The notes under the pieces are model-generated. The model saw nothing but the letters and a program-made list of their open reading frames with translations. It had not been told where the DNA came from and did no database searches. Below are positions 17,136-25,621 of a stretch of DNA of 64,000 bases, one piece after another. How positions within the stretch are numbered: position 1 is the first letter of the stretch; every line of letters begins with the position of its first letter. Made by a program: the position numbers and the translations under genes. Origin of the DNA: Streptomyces sp. 840.1 (GTDB lineage Bacteria > Actinomycetota > Actinomycetes > Streptomycetales > Streptomycetaceae); NCBI RefSeq assembly GCF_003751445.1, contig NZ_RJUU01000001.1:2485001-2549000 (forward strand), written 5' to 3'.

Positions 17136-18818
17136 ATGCGCGCAGGACTGGCTCTCCCCCTGGCACTGGTCGCCGCCGTCTCCGTGGCGGCCACCGCGTG
17201 CCAGTCCTCCGGCGGGAAGGACACCGACGGCCCGAACGGGAAGGACGCCCCCGGGGCCGCCTCGGCCGCCGTCGACTACAACCCCCAGCCGTACGAGAAG
17301 ATCAAGGACGGCGGCACCTACACCACGGTCGGCACCTTCGACGACCAGGGCAACCCGTTCAACGTCAACGCCACGCTGACCGCGAGCCGGGTCTGGGGCT
17401 GGTACAACGCGGATGCGATCACGTACTCGCCGACCGGCGAGGTGCAGTACAACCCGGACTACTACAGCGATGTGAAGGTCGCGGTCGAGGGCGGCGACCA
17501 GAAGGTCACCCTGACGATCAACCCGAAGGCGTCCTTCAACGACGGCACCCCGATCGACTGGAAGGCGATCCAGGCGACCTGGAAGGCCAACAACGGCTCG
17601 GACAAGGCCTTCGCCGCCTCGTCCACGGACGGCTACGACCAGATCACCTCGGTCGAGCAGGGCAAGAACGCCAAGCAGGCCGTCATCACCTTCAAGGGCG
17701 TCAACGCCTCCTGGTCGACCCTGTTCACCACCTTCCTGCACCCGAAGGCCGCCACGGTCGGGAACTTCAACAAGGCGTACGTCAAGAAGGCCCACCCGGA
17801 GTGGGGCGCGGGACCGTACACGGTCGGCAAGTGGGACACGCACTCCGGCAACATCACCTTCGTCCGCAACCCGAAGTGGTGGGGCAGGAAGGGCAAGCTC
17901 GACAAGCGCGTCTACGTCAACCTGGAGCCGACGGCGGGCGTCAACGCCTTCAAGAACGGCCAGCTCGACTACACCTCCGCCGTGGACGCGGAGAGCCTCA
18001 AGCAGATCAAGGGGCTCAAGGGCACCGAGATCCGCAGCGGCGGCAGCCCCTTCGAGTACGCGCTGTACTTCAACACCAAGTCCGCGGTCCTCTCGGAGAC
18101 GGCCGTGCGCAAGGCCGTCGCGGAGAGCGTCGACCGCGCGCAGATCGCGAAGATCCAGTTCCAGGGGCTCGACTACCGGGAGCCGCTGCCCGGTTCGGCC
18201 GTGCTGTACAGCTTCCAGAAGGGCTACCACGACAACGTGTCGGCCGTACTGAAGCACGCGCCGGACGAGGCCGGGAAGGAGCTCGACGCGGCCGGCTGGA
18301 AGCCCGGCCCGGACGGCGTCCGGGCCAAGAACGGCAAGCGGCTCGACGTCGGGTACACGCTCCTGGGCGATGATCCGCTGGGCAAGGCCACCGCGGGCGC
18401 ACTCGCCGCGATGCTCAAGCCGGTCGGCATCCACCTCGTCATCAAGAAGGGCGACGACGCGGACTTCTCCAAGGTCCTCAGCGACCGGCGCTTCGACCTG
18501 TTCCTCTCCGGCAACCGCTCGATGGACCCCTTCGGCGCCCGCTACCTGTGCGACTTCTACTGCTCGGACCGCGACTCCAACATCACCGGCGCCGGAACGC
18601 CCGCGCTGGACAAGGAGATCCGCGCCACCACGGAGATCGCCGACCTCGACAAGCAGACCGCCGCGGTCAACGAGGTCGAGCGGAAGGCGCTGCGCCAGTA
18701 CGCCTTCCTGCCGCTGTTCAGCGGTCCCTCGACCTACGGCGTGAAGAAGGGGCTCGCCAACGTCGGCGCGACCATCTTCAACAGCCCGCTCCCGGAGACG
18801 GTCGGCTGGCAGAAGTGA
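17136..18818 (+). CDS. peptide-binding lipoprotein of ABC transporter (SBP family 5)
   Basis: A 560-residue extracellular solute-binding protein. The signal peptide ends in the lipobox ATAC, giving a lipid-anchored Cys at about residue 22. The SBP_bac_5 fold is recognised from KVTLTINPKASFNDGTPID, the GAGPYTVGKWD segment and the C-terminal half with FDLFLSGNRSMDPFGARYLCDFYCS. It captures peptides, or another class 5 substrate such as nickel or sugars, and delivers them to the permeases encoded just upstream. It is the last gene of the operon rather than the first as is more usual. The GAAGGA ribosome site is well placed. Confidence 0.93.
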   Translation: MRAGLALPLALVAAVSVAATACQSSGGKDTDGPNGKDAPGAASAAVDYNPQPYEKIKDGGTYTTVGTFDDQGNPFNVNATLTASRVWGWYNADAITYSPTGEVQYNPDYYSDVKVAVEGGDQKVTLTINPKASFNDGTPIDWKAIQATWKANNGSDKAFAASSTDGYDQITSVEQGKNAKQAVITFKGVNASWSTLFTTFLHPKAATVGNFNKAYVKKAHPEWGAGPYTVGKWDTHSGNITFVRNPKWWGRKGKLDKRVYVNLEPTAGVNAFKNGQLDYTSAVDAESLKQIKGLKGTEIRSGGSPFEYALYFNTKSAVLSETAVRKAVAESVDRAQIAKIQFQGLDYREPLPGSAVLYSFQKGYHDNVSAVLKHAPDEAGKELDAAGWKPGPDGVRAKNGKRLDVGYTLLGDDPLGKATAGALAAMLKPVGIHLVIKKGDDADFSKVLSDRRFDLFLSGNRSMDPFGARYLCDFYCSDRDSNITGAGTPALDKEIRATTEIADLDKQTAAVNEVERKALRQYAFLPLFSGPSTYGVKKGLANVGATIFNSPLPETVGWQK

Positions 18819-18979
18819 CGCGGCGGAGGGCGCCGGTACGGGCGGCCGGTCCGTCGAGCAGCCGCACGCGGCGCTGCCGACGACCGGCCTCCATGTGGCC
18901 CAGGTCACATATGCGGGCTCGATGACTTCTCGGGGCGGCGTGGGTCATACCTGCAACACCCGGACGAGAAAGGCCCGCC

Positions 18980-19663
18980 ATGACTCAGACGCTCAACTCC
19001 CGCCAGTACACAGCAAGTTCGGCCGAAGCGCAGGCCGCCGTGCCGTCGTCCTCCCGGCTTCTGTCCGCCGGTGCGGTGGTCGCCGGCCCGCTGTTCCTCG
19101 GCGCGGGCATCGCGCAGGGCCTGGCGCGGGAGGGCTTCGGTTTCACCCGTAACGCGATCAGCCAGCTGGCCCTCGGCGACCTGGGCTGGATCCAGACCGT
19201 GAACTTCGTGCTCACCGGCGTCCTGCTGCTCGCCGGGGCGGCCGGCCTGCGCCGCGTACTGAGACCGGAGCCGGGCGGGACCTGGGGGCCGGCGCTGATC
19301 GCCGTCTTCGGGGCGTCGTTCCTGGTCGCGGCCGTCTTCCGGGCCGACCCCGGAGGCGGCTTCCCCGTCGGCTCCCCGGAGGCCGGCACGCTGAGCGCGC
19401 ACGGTGCGGGCCACATGGCCGGCGGCGGGATCGGATACCTCGCGCTGTCCGTCGCCTTCGTCGTCCTGGCCCCTCCGCTGGCGGCCCGGGGCCACCGGGG
19501 CTGGGCGACGGCCTCCCGGATCGCCCCGGTCGTCGTCCTCACCGGATTCATGGCCTCGGCCGCCTCGGTCCTGGTGTTCACCCTCGGAGCCGGCCTCGGC
19601 CTCTGCTGGCTGGCGGCGGTCACGGTCCGGCTGCTCACCAGCCGTTCCGCGCAGGGGCGTTAG
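18980..19663 (+). CDS. DUF998 membrane protein
   Basis: A 227-residue protein with six predicted membrane helices. The early segment GFGFTRNAISQLALGDLGW and the loop RADPGGGFPVGSPE followed by GAGHMAGGGIGYLALS match the DUF998 family, whose function is unknown. The ATG follows GAGAAAGG. It is transcribed after the peptide importer but separated by 161 bp, so it is probably an independent unit. Confidence 0.85.
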   Translation: MTQTLNSRQYTASSAEAQAAVPSSSRLLSAGAVVAGPLFLGAGIAQGLAREGFGFTRNAISQLALGDLGWIQTVNFVLTGVLLLAGAAGLRRVLRPEPGGTWGPALIAVFGASFLVAAVFRADPGGGFPVGSPEAGTLSAHGAGHMAGGGIGYLALSVAFVVLAPPLAARGHRGWATASRIAPVVVLTGFMASAASVLVFTLGAGLGLCWLAAVTVRLLTSRSAQGR

Positions 19664-19667
19664 GCCG

Positions 19668-19705
19668 TACCGGCGGGCGTGCGGCGGGTGATCGCCCCGC
19701 CGGTA
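19668..19705 (+). terminator. candidate hairpin after the DUF998 gene
   Basis: TACCGGCGGG (19668-19677) and CCCGCCGGTA (19696-19705) form a perfect 10-bp stem with an 18-nt loop, starting 4 bp after the DUF998 stop and ending 12 bp before the next small gene. It may terminate or attenuate transcription. Confidence 0.55.
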
Positions 19706-19717
19706 GGCTCGTCCGCC

Positions 19718-19945
19718 ATGCCCATACCGATGCCCACCCGGATCACCCCGCGCGGCACGAGAGCCGCCCTCGTCATCGCCGCCGTGTTCGCGTCCGGCTG
19801 GTACCTGGGGCAACCCGTGCAGGCCGCGCGGTGCGAGGCGCCGCCGAGGACCGTGCGCTACAGCGACCACCTGGCCGCCGACACCCTCCCGGACTGCGAC
19901 GAGAAGCCGCGCCTGCTGGCCTGGCTCACCGGGACCCTCCGCTGA
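19718..19945 (+). CDS. small secreted or membrane-anchored protein, unknown
   Basis: A 75-residue protein from the ATG at 19718; an in-frame ATG 39 bp upstream is also open. A hydrophobic N-terminal segment (AALVIAAVFASGWYLG) acts as a signal or anchor, followed by a short region with two cysteines (ARCEAPP and LPDCDE) that could form one disulfide outside the cell. No family is recognised. Codon bias is regular, which supports it being real, but it is short. Confidence 0.5.
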   Translation: MPIPMPTRITPRGTRAALVIAAVFASGWYLGQPVQAARCEAPPRTVRYSDHLAADTLPDCDEKPRLLAWLTGTLR

Positions 19946-19981
19946 GGGCCGGGCGGGACCGCGGCCCCCGGCGCCGGCCCT

Positions 19982-20134
19982 GACGACGGAGACCTCCCAC
20001 GGCTCCTTGCCGGGGCCGTGGACCCACACCGTGTCCTGGAGGGCGTAGCAGCAGGCCACCGACGCGTCGAGGAGCACCGGCACGGCAGCCCCGGCCGGCG
20101 TCGTAGGACCGCTCGTCGAAGTGCCCGTCCTCAT
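19982..20134 (-). pseudogene. C-terminal remnant of a CadI/ArsI-like VOC enzyme
   Basis: On the minus strand residues VLLDASVACCYALQDTVW and VHGPGKEPWEVSVV appear in one frame. This is the end of the glyoxalase-fold CadI/ArsI family, whose tandem cysteines bind cadmium or arsenicals. Upstream the frame starts abruptly, and downstream it runs on without the normal stop, so only about one third of a usual 150-residue enzyme remains. The adjoining piece 20090-20147 may be frameshifted relic. Judged a decayed gene fragment, not a working enzyme. Confidence 0.6.
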
Positions 20135-20161
20135 CGGCCCGGCCCATCTGGCAACTTACGG

Positions 20162-20638
20162 TTACGGAGCGCCGTGGCCCTGATCCTGGAGCGACGCGAC
20201 GCGGGTGGCGACCAGCCGGCCGTTGACGTGCGGATCCTGCGGAACGGGCAGCACCTGCTCACTGGCACACAGCAACTGCACCTTCCCCGCAGCGGCCAGA
20301 GTGACCACACCGGTCGCGCTGAGAGACGCTTCGTTGTAGCCGCTGCCGCGCGGCGTGGCCATCGAGGCGCCGCCCGTGACGTGACAGGTTGCCTTGTCGG
20401 CATACACCAGAGACGCGGAACCGGTGAGCGTGTAGGTGCCCTGCGGCAACGTGAGAGCCACCACCTGCGTCGGCGACCCGCCGATCGACGTGACCGAGTA
20501 AGCCGTGTAGGTATCGCCCGCAGCGGCGGACGCGGCGGTCGCCTGCTGCCCCGCACCCACTCCCACCCACACCGCTCCCAGCGTCACCACAGCCGCCAGC
20601 GCCGTAGCTGCGGTTCCCCACGTTCTTCTGGCACCCAT
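20162..20638 (-). CDS. secreted protein of unknown function
   Basis: A 158-residue protein with a clear signal peptide (about residues 1-34, ending ATAAS) and a mature part rich in Ala, Ser, Thr and Val in beta-type patterns. It carries two cysteines (KATCHVTGG and VQLLCASE) that may pair. No domain is recognised; it looks like a small extracytoplasmic beta-sandwich. The ATG at 20638 is supported by GAGGAGG about 10 bp upstream. It stands alone between two gene remnants. Confidence 0.7.
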   Translation of the reverse strand: MGARRTWGTAATALAAVVTLGAVWVGVGAGQQATAASAAAGDTYTAYSVTSIGGSPTQVVALTLPQGTYTLTGSASLVYADKATCHVTGGASMATPRGSGYNEASLSATGVVTLAAAGKVQLLCASEQVLPVPQDPHVNGRLVATRVASLQDQGHGAP

Positions 20639-20788
20639 AGCGTGTCGTCCTCCTCGATGAGTTCCGTGGTCGGCGAACGCCAAAGTAACGGCTGCGCACA
20701 CGTCTGCTCCGTGGGAGTCCGACCTGTCGGCCAAAGGTCATCGGCCGGTTGAACGCAGGTTCCTCACCCACCACGCACCGTTCATCCG

Positions 20789-21142
20789 TCACTTCGCGGG
20801 CCCGCTCCGGGCGCGGCCTCTCGTCAACTCCGTGTCCAGCGACAGGCCCGCGGTGATCTCCCTCAAAACGGCCGTCTGCTCCTCGAAGTACGCCGCCCAG
20901 TGCGCGACCGTGTCGCGCTCGTCGACACGGAAGTCCTCCTCGTACCAGCCCTCTTCCACCGTCTCGGGCCACTCGCCGGGGAGCACCCGCCCCGCGACGA
21001 TGACCTGGAACCACCGGCGTTCCCAGAGCGCGGCGTGCTTGAGCAGGCCCAGCAGGGACAGCGGGCTCACCGTCGGCGCCCTGCGGGCGTCCGCGTCGGA
21101 CACGCCCACGATCTTCCGGAGCAGGTCATGCCGCGCGACGCT
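20789..21142 (-). pseudogene. truncated DinB-like (DUF664) protein
   Basis: The minus strand encodes about 117 residues with the DinB/DUF664 pattern: RHDLLRKIVGVSDADARRAP, then SPLSLLGLLKHAALWERRWF and the acidic EEGWYEEDFRVDERDTVAHW. Intact members are about 165-180 residues, begin with an ERVDLPF-like N-terminus and end with a metal-binding histidine helix (HMIEEYARHNGH type). Both ends are missing: no convincing start codon lies before residue 1 and a stop follows SLDTELTRGRARSGPAK. It is judged a relic. Confidence 0.6.
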
Positions 21143-21313
21143 ACCGATCTGCGGAACGGACCACGGGGGCCTCGCACCTGTCGCGGATCGCCTGCGTTTG
21201 TCGCCGGTCCCCTGCAGCTTTGTCCGCGATCCGTAACGGGGGATCTTGTGGCGGCGTTCGTATGTCTTGATGGGTGCAGGGCATCGGCGAAGACGACAAA
21301 GGGGTGGGCGGAC

Positions 21314-22084
21314 ATGGCGAAGCACAAGGGAAGGGGATGGCACGGCAGGCTTCTCGCGGCGGCGCTCGGAGTGACGGCGGTGGCGGCCGCCACCTCGGTG
21401 TGGACCGCGCAGGCCGACACCACCGGAGGGCGGCAGCCGCAGGCACGGGCCGGCGCACCGGCCAACGGTCCCGCGGCCAAGGTGGCCGAGGACATCGCGC
21501 ACGCCTCGGACCGGGGCGCACGGGGCGTCAACATCACGATCGACGACGGACCCGACCCCACGTGGACCCCGCAGGTGCTGCAGCTCCTGAAGGAGAGCGG
21601 CGTCAAGGCCACGTTCTGCATGGTGGGCACCCAGGCCCAGGCCCACCCGGACCTGGTCAAGGCGGTCGTGGCGGGCGGGCACCGGCTCTGCGACCACACC
21701 GTCTCGCACGACACCTCGATGGACCACAAGTCCGAGGCCTACCAGTCCCAGCAGATCCTGGACGCCGAGCGCATGATCACCAAGGCGTCCGGCGGCGTCC
21801 GGCCGCAGTACTACCGAGCCCCCGGCGGCGCCTTCACCCCGTACAGCCGGCACCTCGCCGCCTCCCGGGGGATGCGGCCGCTGGGCTGGAACGTCGACAC
21901 GAAGGACTTCGAGCACCCCGGTGTCGCGGCGATCGTCGCCACCGTGAAGAGCGAGATCTCCAACGGGCCGACCATCCTCTTCCACGACGCCGGCGGGGAC
22001 CGCGCCGAGACCCTGGCCGCGCTGCGCGAGGTGCTGCCCTGGCTGAAGGAGCAGGGATACAGCTTCGGCTTCCCCGTGCGGTGA
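21314..22084 (+). CDS. secreted polysaccharide deacetylase (NodB/CE4)
   Basis: A 256-residue protein with a signal peptide (residues about 1-35) and a NodB homology domain. Motif 1 is NITIDDGP, where the two aspartates provide the base and a metal ligand. Motif 2 is HTVSHDTS (H-x-x-S-H metal ligands), motif 3 is YYRAPGGAF, and the end motif is ILFHDAGGDR. CE4 enzymes remove N- or O-acetyl groups from peptidoglycan, chitin or similar polymers. An upstream in-frame extension is open but lacks gene character; the signal peptide fixes the ATG at 21314. Confidence 0.93.
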   Translation: MAKHKGRGWHGRLLAAALGVTAVAAATSVWTAQADTTGGRQPQARAGAPANGPAAKVAEDIAHASDRGARGVNITIDDGPDPTWTPQVLQLLKESGVKATFCMVGTQAQAHPDLVKAVVAGGHRLCDHTVSHDTSMDHKSEAYQSQQILDAERMITKASGGVRPQYYRAPGGAFTPYSRHLAASRGMRPLGWNVDTKDFEHPGVAAIVATVKSEISNGPTILFHDAGGDRAETLAALREVLPWLKEQGYSFGFPVR

Positions 22085-22366
22085 GTGCTGCTCTCCCGCG
22101 CACACGCCACATCCCGGCTCCGGCAAGGGCGGACCGGGTTGGGTCGGGCGGCGACGGCCGGACGTCCCGGGCGCGCTGTCTGCTGAGGAAGAGGCCGGAC
22201 CACCACCGCGAAAAGCATCGTTGAGTCCCGTGGAGCCCCCCGCAGGAACGCCCTCATCCGCGCATCGGCACGCACACAAGCCGGCCGCATCACACCTGAT
22301 GCCGCCGGCTTCCGTGCGCGCCGAGCCCGGGGTGGCCGGGTTCCCGGGCCTGCTGTCCTGTCGTTC
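22085..22366. other. intergenic stretch between convergent genes
   Basis: 282 bp without a supportable gene on either strand. A short hairpin GCCCGGG...CCCGGGC (22325-22349, 11-nt loop) lies just past the end of the leftward permease gene and may be its terminator. Nothing else stands out. Confidence 0.5.
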
Positions 22367-24748
22367 CTAGGTGTTCTGCTTGCGGAGTGTCCTGGAGGTG
22401 ACCAGTACCCCGGCGGCGACGGCTGCCAGGAGGGTGCCGAGGACGGCGGCGACGATCACGGGGGCGTTCAGGTGCAGGCTCACATCGGTGGAGGTGGCCT
22501 GGGACAGGCCGGAGGCCATCGCGGCCAGCGGGGGCAGTGTGACCAGGACGCCCAGGGCGGCGCCGATGACGACCAGGAGCGCGGTCTCGCCCGCGGCCAG
22601 GAGAACGAGCTGGCGGACCGTGCCGCCGGCGGCCTTCATGACTTCGTAGTCGCGGCGGCGGCCGTGGGCCGCCATCGCCATGCTGTTGGCGACCGCGATC
22701 ACGCTGTAGCCGACCGAGATCACGATGAGCATGGTGGCCAGGCTGTCGGTGAGCTCGGCGTCGGTGTCGTAGTCGGCCAGTGCGTACTCCAGGGCGTCAT
22801 GGGTGGCGGTGCCGGGTACGGCGTCGGTGGCCTTGACGCCGGCCGGGACGAAGACGTCGTCGGTCAGGGCGGCCGGGTCGTGGGCGCGGACCAGGCCGCG
22901 GGCGACGACGAAGTCGCCGCGGGCCGGGTCGTCGGGCAGCACCGCGCTGACCCTCAGGGTGACGGTGGCGCCGTCGTCGAACCGGACCGGGACCCGCCGG
23001 CCCTCCTTGAGGTTCAGGTCCTTGGCGGTGCGGGTGCCGACGACGGCCTGGCCCGGCTCGTCCCACTTGGCGTCCCGGCTGCCCAGGACGTCCATGACGA
23101 CGGGGCTGTCGGCCTTGCCGACGAAGGCACGGGTGGGCAGGGCGGCCTTGCCGACCGGGTTGGCGGCGACGACCTCGTCGGTGTTCCCGGGGGTGCCGTC
23201 CGGGGTGACGATCGTCTGGCCGGCGACTTCGAGGGCCGCACCCGCCGGGTAGGCGAAGCGCATCGTCTCGACCGCCCCGCTGAGCAGGACCGCGAAGCCG
23301 ACCGCGGCGATGACGGGGGCGACCAGGGCGGCCGCCCGGCGGGCATTGGCGGTGAGCTCGGAGCGGATCAGGACCGGGGCGGCCGTGCCGCGACTGCGGA
23401 AGGGGGCGGTCAGCAGCCGGCCGGCCGGGCCCACCAGGACCGGGGAGAGGAGAGCGGCGGCCACGACGAGGGTCATGGTGGCGAAGAGCGCCGTCCCGAT
23501 CCGGTTGTCCGCACCGGTGGTGGCGGTGGCGATCGCGAGGACCACGCCGAGGCCCAGTACGGCCGAACCGGTGATCCAGCGGCCGCGTCCCATGGCCGTG
23601 TTGGCCGAGCGGCTGTCCAGTAGCGCCTCGATCGGAGCGACCCGGGTGGCCTTGCGCCCTGCCGACCAGGCGCCGATCACGCTGACCCCGATGCCGACCG
23701 CGGCCGCGGCCGGCATCGGCCAGGCGGCCACGGTCACCCGCATGCCCGGCGGGACGACGCCCAGGCCGTCGAGGATGTTGCGCAGCAGCGGTGCGCCGGC
23801 CACGCCTGCCAGACAGCCGGCGATCGAGCCGAGGAGGCCGACGACGGCGGCCTCACCGAGGATCATGCGGCGGATCTGGGCGGGGGAGGCGCCGATGGTG
23901 CGCAGCAGGCCGATCTCGCGGCGGCGCATCCCGGTGGAGAGGACCAGCATCGAGGCGACGACGAAGACGGTGGTGAAGAGGCCGAGGGCGGCCATGGCGC
24001 TGATCAGCTGCACGCCGAGGAAGCGCTTGTGCTCGATGTACTCCGGCTGGAGCTCGGAGCGGGAGTCTCCGGCGGCGATCGTGCCCTTGCCGTCGAGGAC
24101 CTTCCGTGCGGCCGAGGAGATGGCGGAGGCGGAGGCGCCCTTCTCCGGAACCAGGCCGATGGCGCGCACGCCGGGCTGCTGAGCGGCGGCGAACGCCTCG
24201 CTGAAGTAGTAGCCGGGACCGTCGACCGTGCCGGTGACGGTGAACTGCCGCCGGCCCTGGGTGATGTTGACGGTCAGCCGGCTGCCGACCGGTACGCCCA
24301 GGGCGCGGTCCACCACGACGTCGCCCCTGCCTTCCGGAGCCTTTCCGGCAACCAGCCGGTAGGGGGCCATCAGGGCGCTGTCCCAGCCGTGGCCGGACTC
24401 CAGGGCGCCCTCGTCGGTGACGGGCCTGCCGTTCCGGATGGCCTGGGCGTAGAAGGAACGGTCCAGGACAGCGGTGGCCACTCCGGGCACCGCGTCGAAC
24501 CGGTCCCTGAGCGGTGCCGCCTCGGACGGGCTCCACGGGATGCGGTCCTCGGGGCTGCCGTCCCGGTCGAGGGCCTGCTCCGGGAGGGCCATGGCGGCGG
24601 CGCCGGCGTAGCGGGGCTGGACGGTGGGGCGGGCGGAGTCGTAGATGATCAGGGTGGTGGTGACCAGGGCGACACCGACCAGGACGGCGAGAAACGCGCC
24701 GAGGAATCCGGACCGGCGTTCGCGTACGTTCGCGAGAATGAGCATCAC
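22367..24748 (-). CDS. FtsX-like ABC transporter permease
   Basis: A 793-residue permease of the MacB/FtsX type with duplicated architecture: helix 1 (about residues 17-38), a long extracellular domain, three helices (about 255-365), a central helix pair, a second extracellular domain and three C-terminal helices. The segments RRREIGLLRTIGASPAQIRR and RRRDYEVMKAAGGTVRQLV are the cytoplasmic coupling motifs. With the ATPase gene upstream (GTGA overlap at 24745-24748) it forms an exporter of the kind that expels or senses antimicrobial peptides. A divergent kinase and regulator probably control it. Confidence 0.92.
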   Translation of the reverse strand: MMLILANVRERRSGFLGAFLAVLVGVALVTTTLIIYDSARPTVQPRYAGAAAMALPEQALDRDGSPEDRIPWSPSEAAPLRDRFDAVPGVATAVLDRSFYAQAIRNGRPVTDEGALESGHGWDSALMAPYRLVAGKAPEGRGDVVVDRALGVPVGSRLTVNITQGRRQFTVTGTVDGPGYYFSEAFAAAQQPGVRAIGLVPEKGASASAISSAARKVLDGKGTIAAGDSRSELQPEYIEHKRFLGVQLISAMAALGLFTTVFVVASMLVLSTGMRRREIGLLRTIGASPAQIRRMILGEAAVVGLLGSIAGCLAGVAGAPLLRNILDGLGVVPPGMRVTVAAWPMPAAAAVGIGVSVIGAWSAGRKATRVAPIEALLDSRSANTAMGRGRWITGSAVLGLGVVLAIATATTGADNRIGTALFATMTLVVAAALLSPVLVGPAGRLLTAPFRSRGTAAPVLIRSELTANARRAAALVAPVIAAVGFAVLLSGAVETMRFAYPAGAALEVAGQTIVTPDGTPGNTDEVVAANPVGKAALPTRAFVGKADSPVVMDVLGSRDAKWDEPGQAVVGTRTAKDLNLKEGRRVPVRFDDGATVTLRVSAVLPDDPARGDFVVARGLVRAHDPAALTDDVFVPAGVKATDAVPGTATHDALEYALADYDTDAELTDSLATMLIVISVGYSVIAVANSMAMAAHGRRRDYEVMKAAGGTVRQLVLLAAGETALLVVIGAALGVLVTLPPLAAMASGLSQATSTDVSLHLNAPVIVAAVLGTLLAAVAAGVLVTSRTLRKQNT

Positions 24749-25512
24749 GCCTCCATCCGGGCCATGCGGGCGGCGACGGCCTCGGCGTTGTTGGTGCCGG
24801 CATCACGGTCCAGTGCGATCCGGTCCGCGATCCGGCCGTCCTTCAGGAACACGACGACGTCGGCGAACGCGGCGGCCACCGGGTCGTGGGTGACCATCAG
24901 CGTGGTCTGTCCCTCCCGGTCGACCAGCATCCGCATCATGCGCAGCACTTCCTGCGAGGTGACCGTGTCCAGAGCGCCGGTGGGCTCGTCGGCGAAGAGG
25001 ACGTCGGGGCGGGTGACCAGGGCGCGGGCCAGCGCGACGCGCTGCTGCTGGCCGCCGGAGAGCTGACTGGGCCGGTGCCCGGCGCGCTCGGCCAGGCCCA
25101 CGGAGGCCAGCGCGGCGTCGACCTGCCGCCGGTTGGCCCTGCGGCCGGCGAAGCGGGAGGGGAGCTCCACGTTCTGGGCCGCGGTCAGCGACTCCACCAG
25201 GTTGAAGGCCTGGAAGACGAAACCGATGTGATCGCGGCGCAGTTCGGTGCGCCGCGCCTCGTTCATACGGCCGATGTCCGAACCGGCGAGGATGATCTGC
25301 CCCTCGCTGGGCTGCTCCAGGCCCGCCGCGCACTGCAGCAGCGTCGACTTGCCCGAACCGGACGGGCCCATGATCGCGGTGAACGTGCCGCTCGGGAATC
25401 CGAGGGTGACCCCGTCCAGGGCTGTCACCGCGTGATCGCCACTGCCGTGTACCTTGCGCAGGCCGCGCAGTTCGACCGCGGCCTGAACTGGGGTGTTCCT
25501 CGTTGCCGTCAT
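24745..25512 (-). CDS. ABC transporter ATP-binding protein (MacB/LolD type)
   Basis: A 255-residue ATPase: Walker A GPSGSGKST, Q-loop in GFVFQAFNLV, signature LSGGQQQR, Walker B VLFADEPTGALD and the switch histidine in MVTHD. The sequence is of the FtsE/MacB/LolD type that partners FtsX-like permeases. The ATG at 25512 is the first in-frame start with coding character. It overlaps the downstream permease gene and is divergent from a sensor kinase gene 109 bp away. Confidence 0.95.
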   Translation of the reverse strand: MTATRNTPVQAAVELRGLRKVHGSGDHAVTALDGVTLGFPSGTFTAIMGPSGSGKSTLLQCAAGLEQPSEGQIILAGSDIGRMNEARRTELRRDHIGFVFQAFNLVESLTAAQNVELPSRFAGRRANRRQVDAALASVGLAERAGHRPSQLSGGQQQRVALARALVTRPDVLFADEPTGALDTVTSQEVLRMMRMLVDREGQTTLMVTHDPVAAAFADVVVFLKDGRIADRIALDRDAGTNNAEAVAARMARMEA

Positions 25513-25557
25513 GCATTGATCCCACCGCGGGCGGGGGGCCCCGGGCACTGGCCCTTC

Positions 25558-25591
25558 CTCTACTTCCGGGGTAGTGCCACCTCTACTCCGG
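25558..25591. promoter_or_regulatory. direct-repeat candidate operator between exporter and its two-component system
   Basis: CTCTACTTCCGG (25558-25569) and CTCTACTCCGG (25581-25591) are near-identical direct repeats 23 bp apart, about two helical turns. The first is also followed by GTAG, giving CTAC-n7-GTAG. They lie midway between the divergent starts at 25512 and 25622, fitting a binding site for a response-regulator dimer. Confidence 0.5.
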
Positions 25592-25621
25592 CGGGGGCGT
25601 GACCGGGCTACGGTGCCCGGT

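Noticed and set aside
18905..19960. Long minus-strand reading frame opposite the DUF998 gene
   Set aside because: It is an antisense shadow with Arg/Gly/Pro-rich sequence and poor third-position pattern; only the CadI-like end at 19982-20134 carries real homology.
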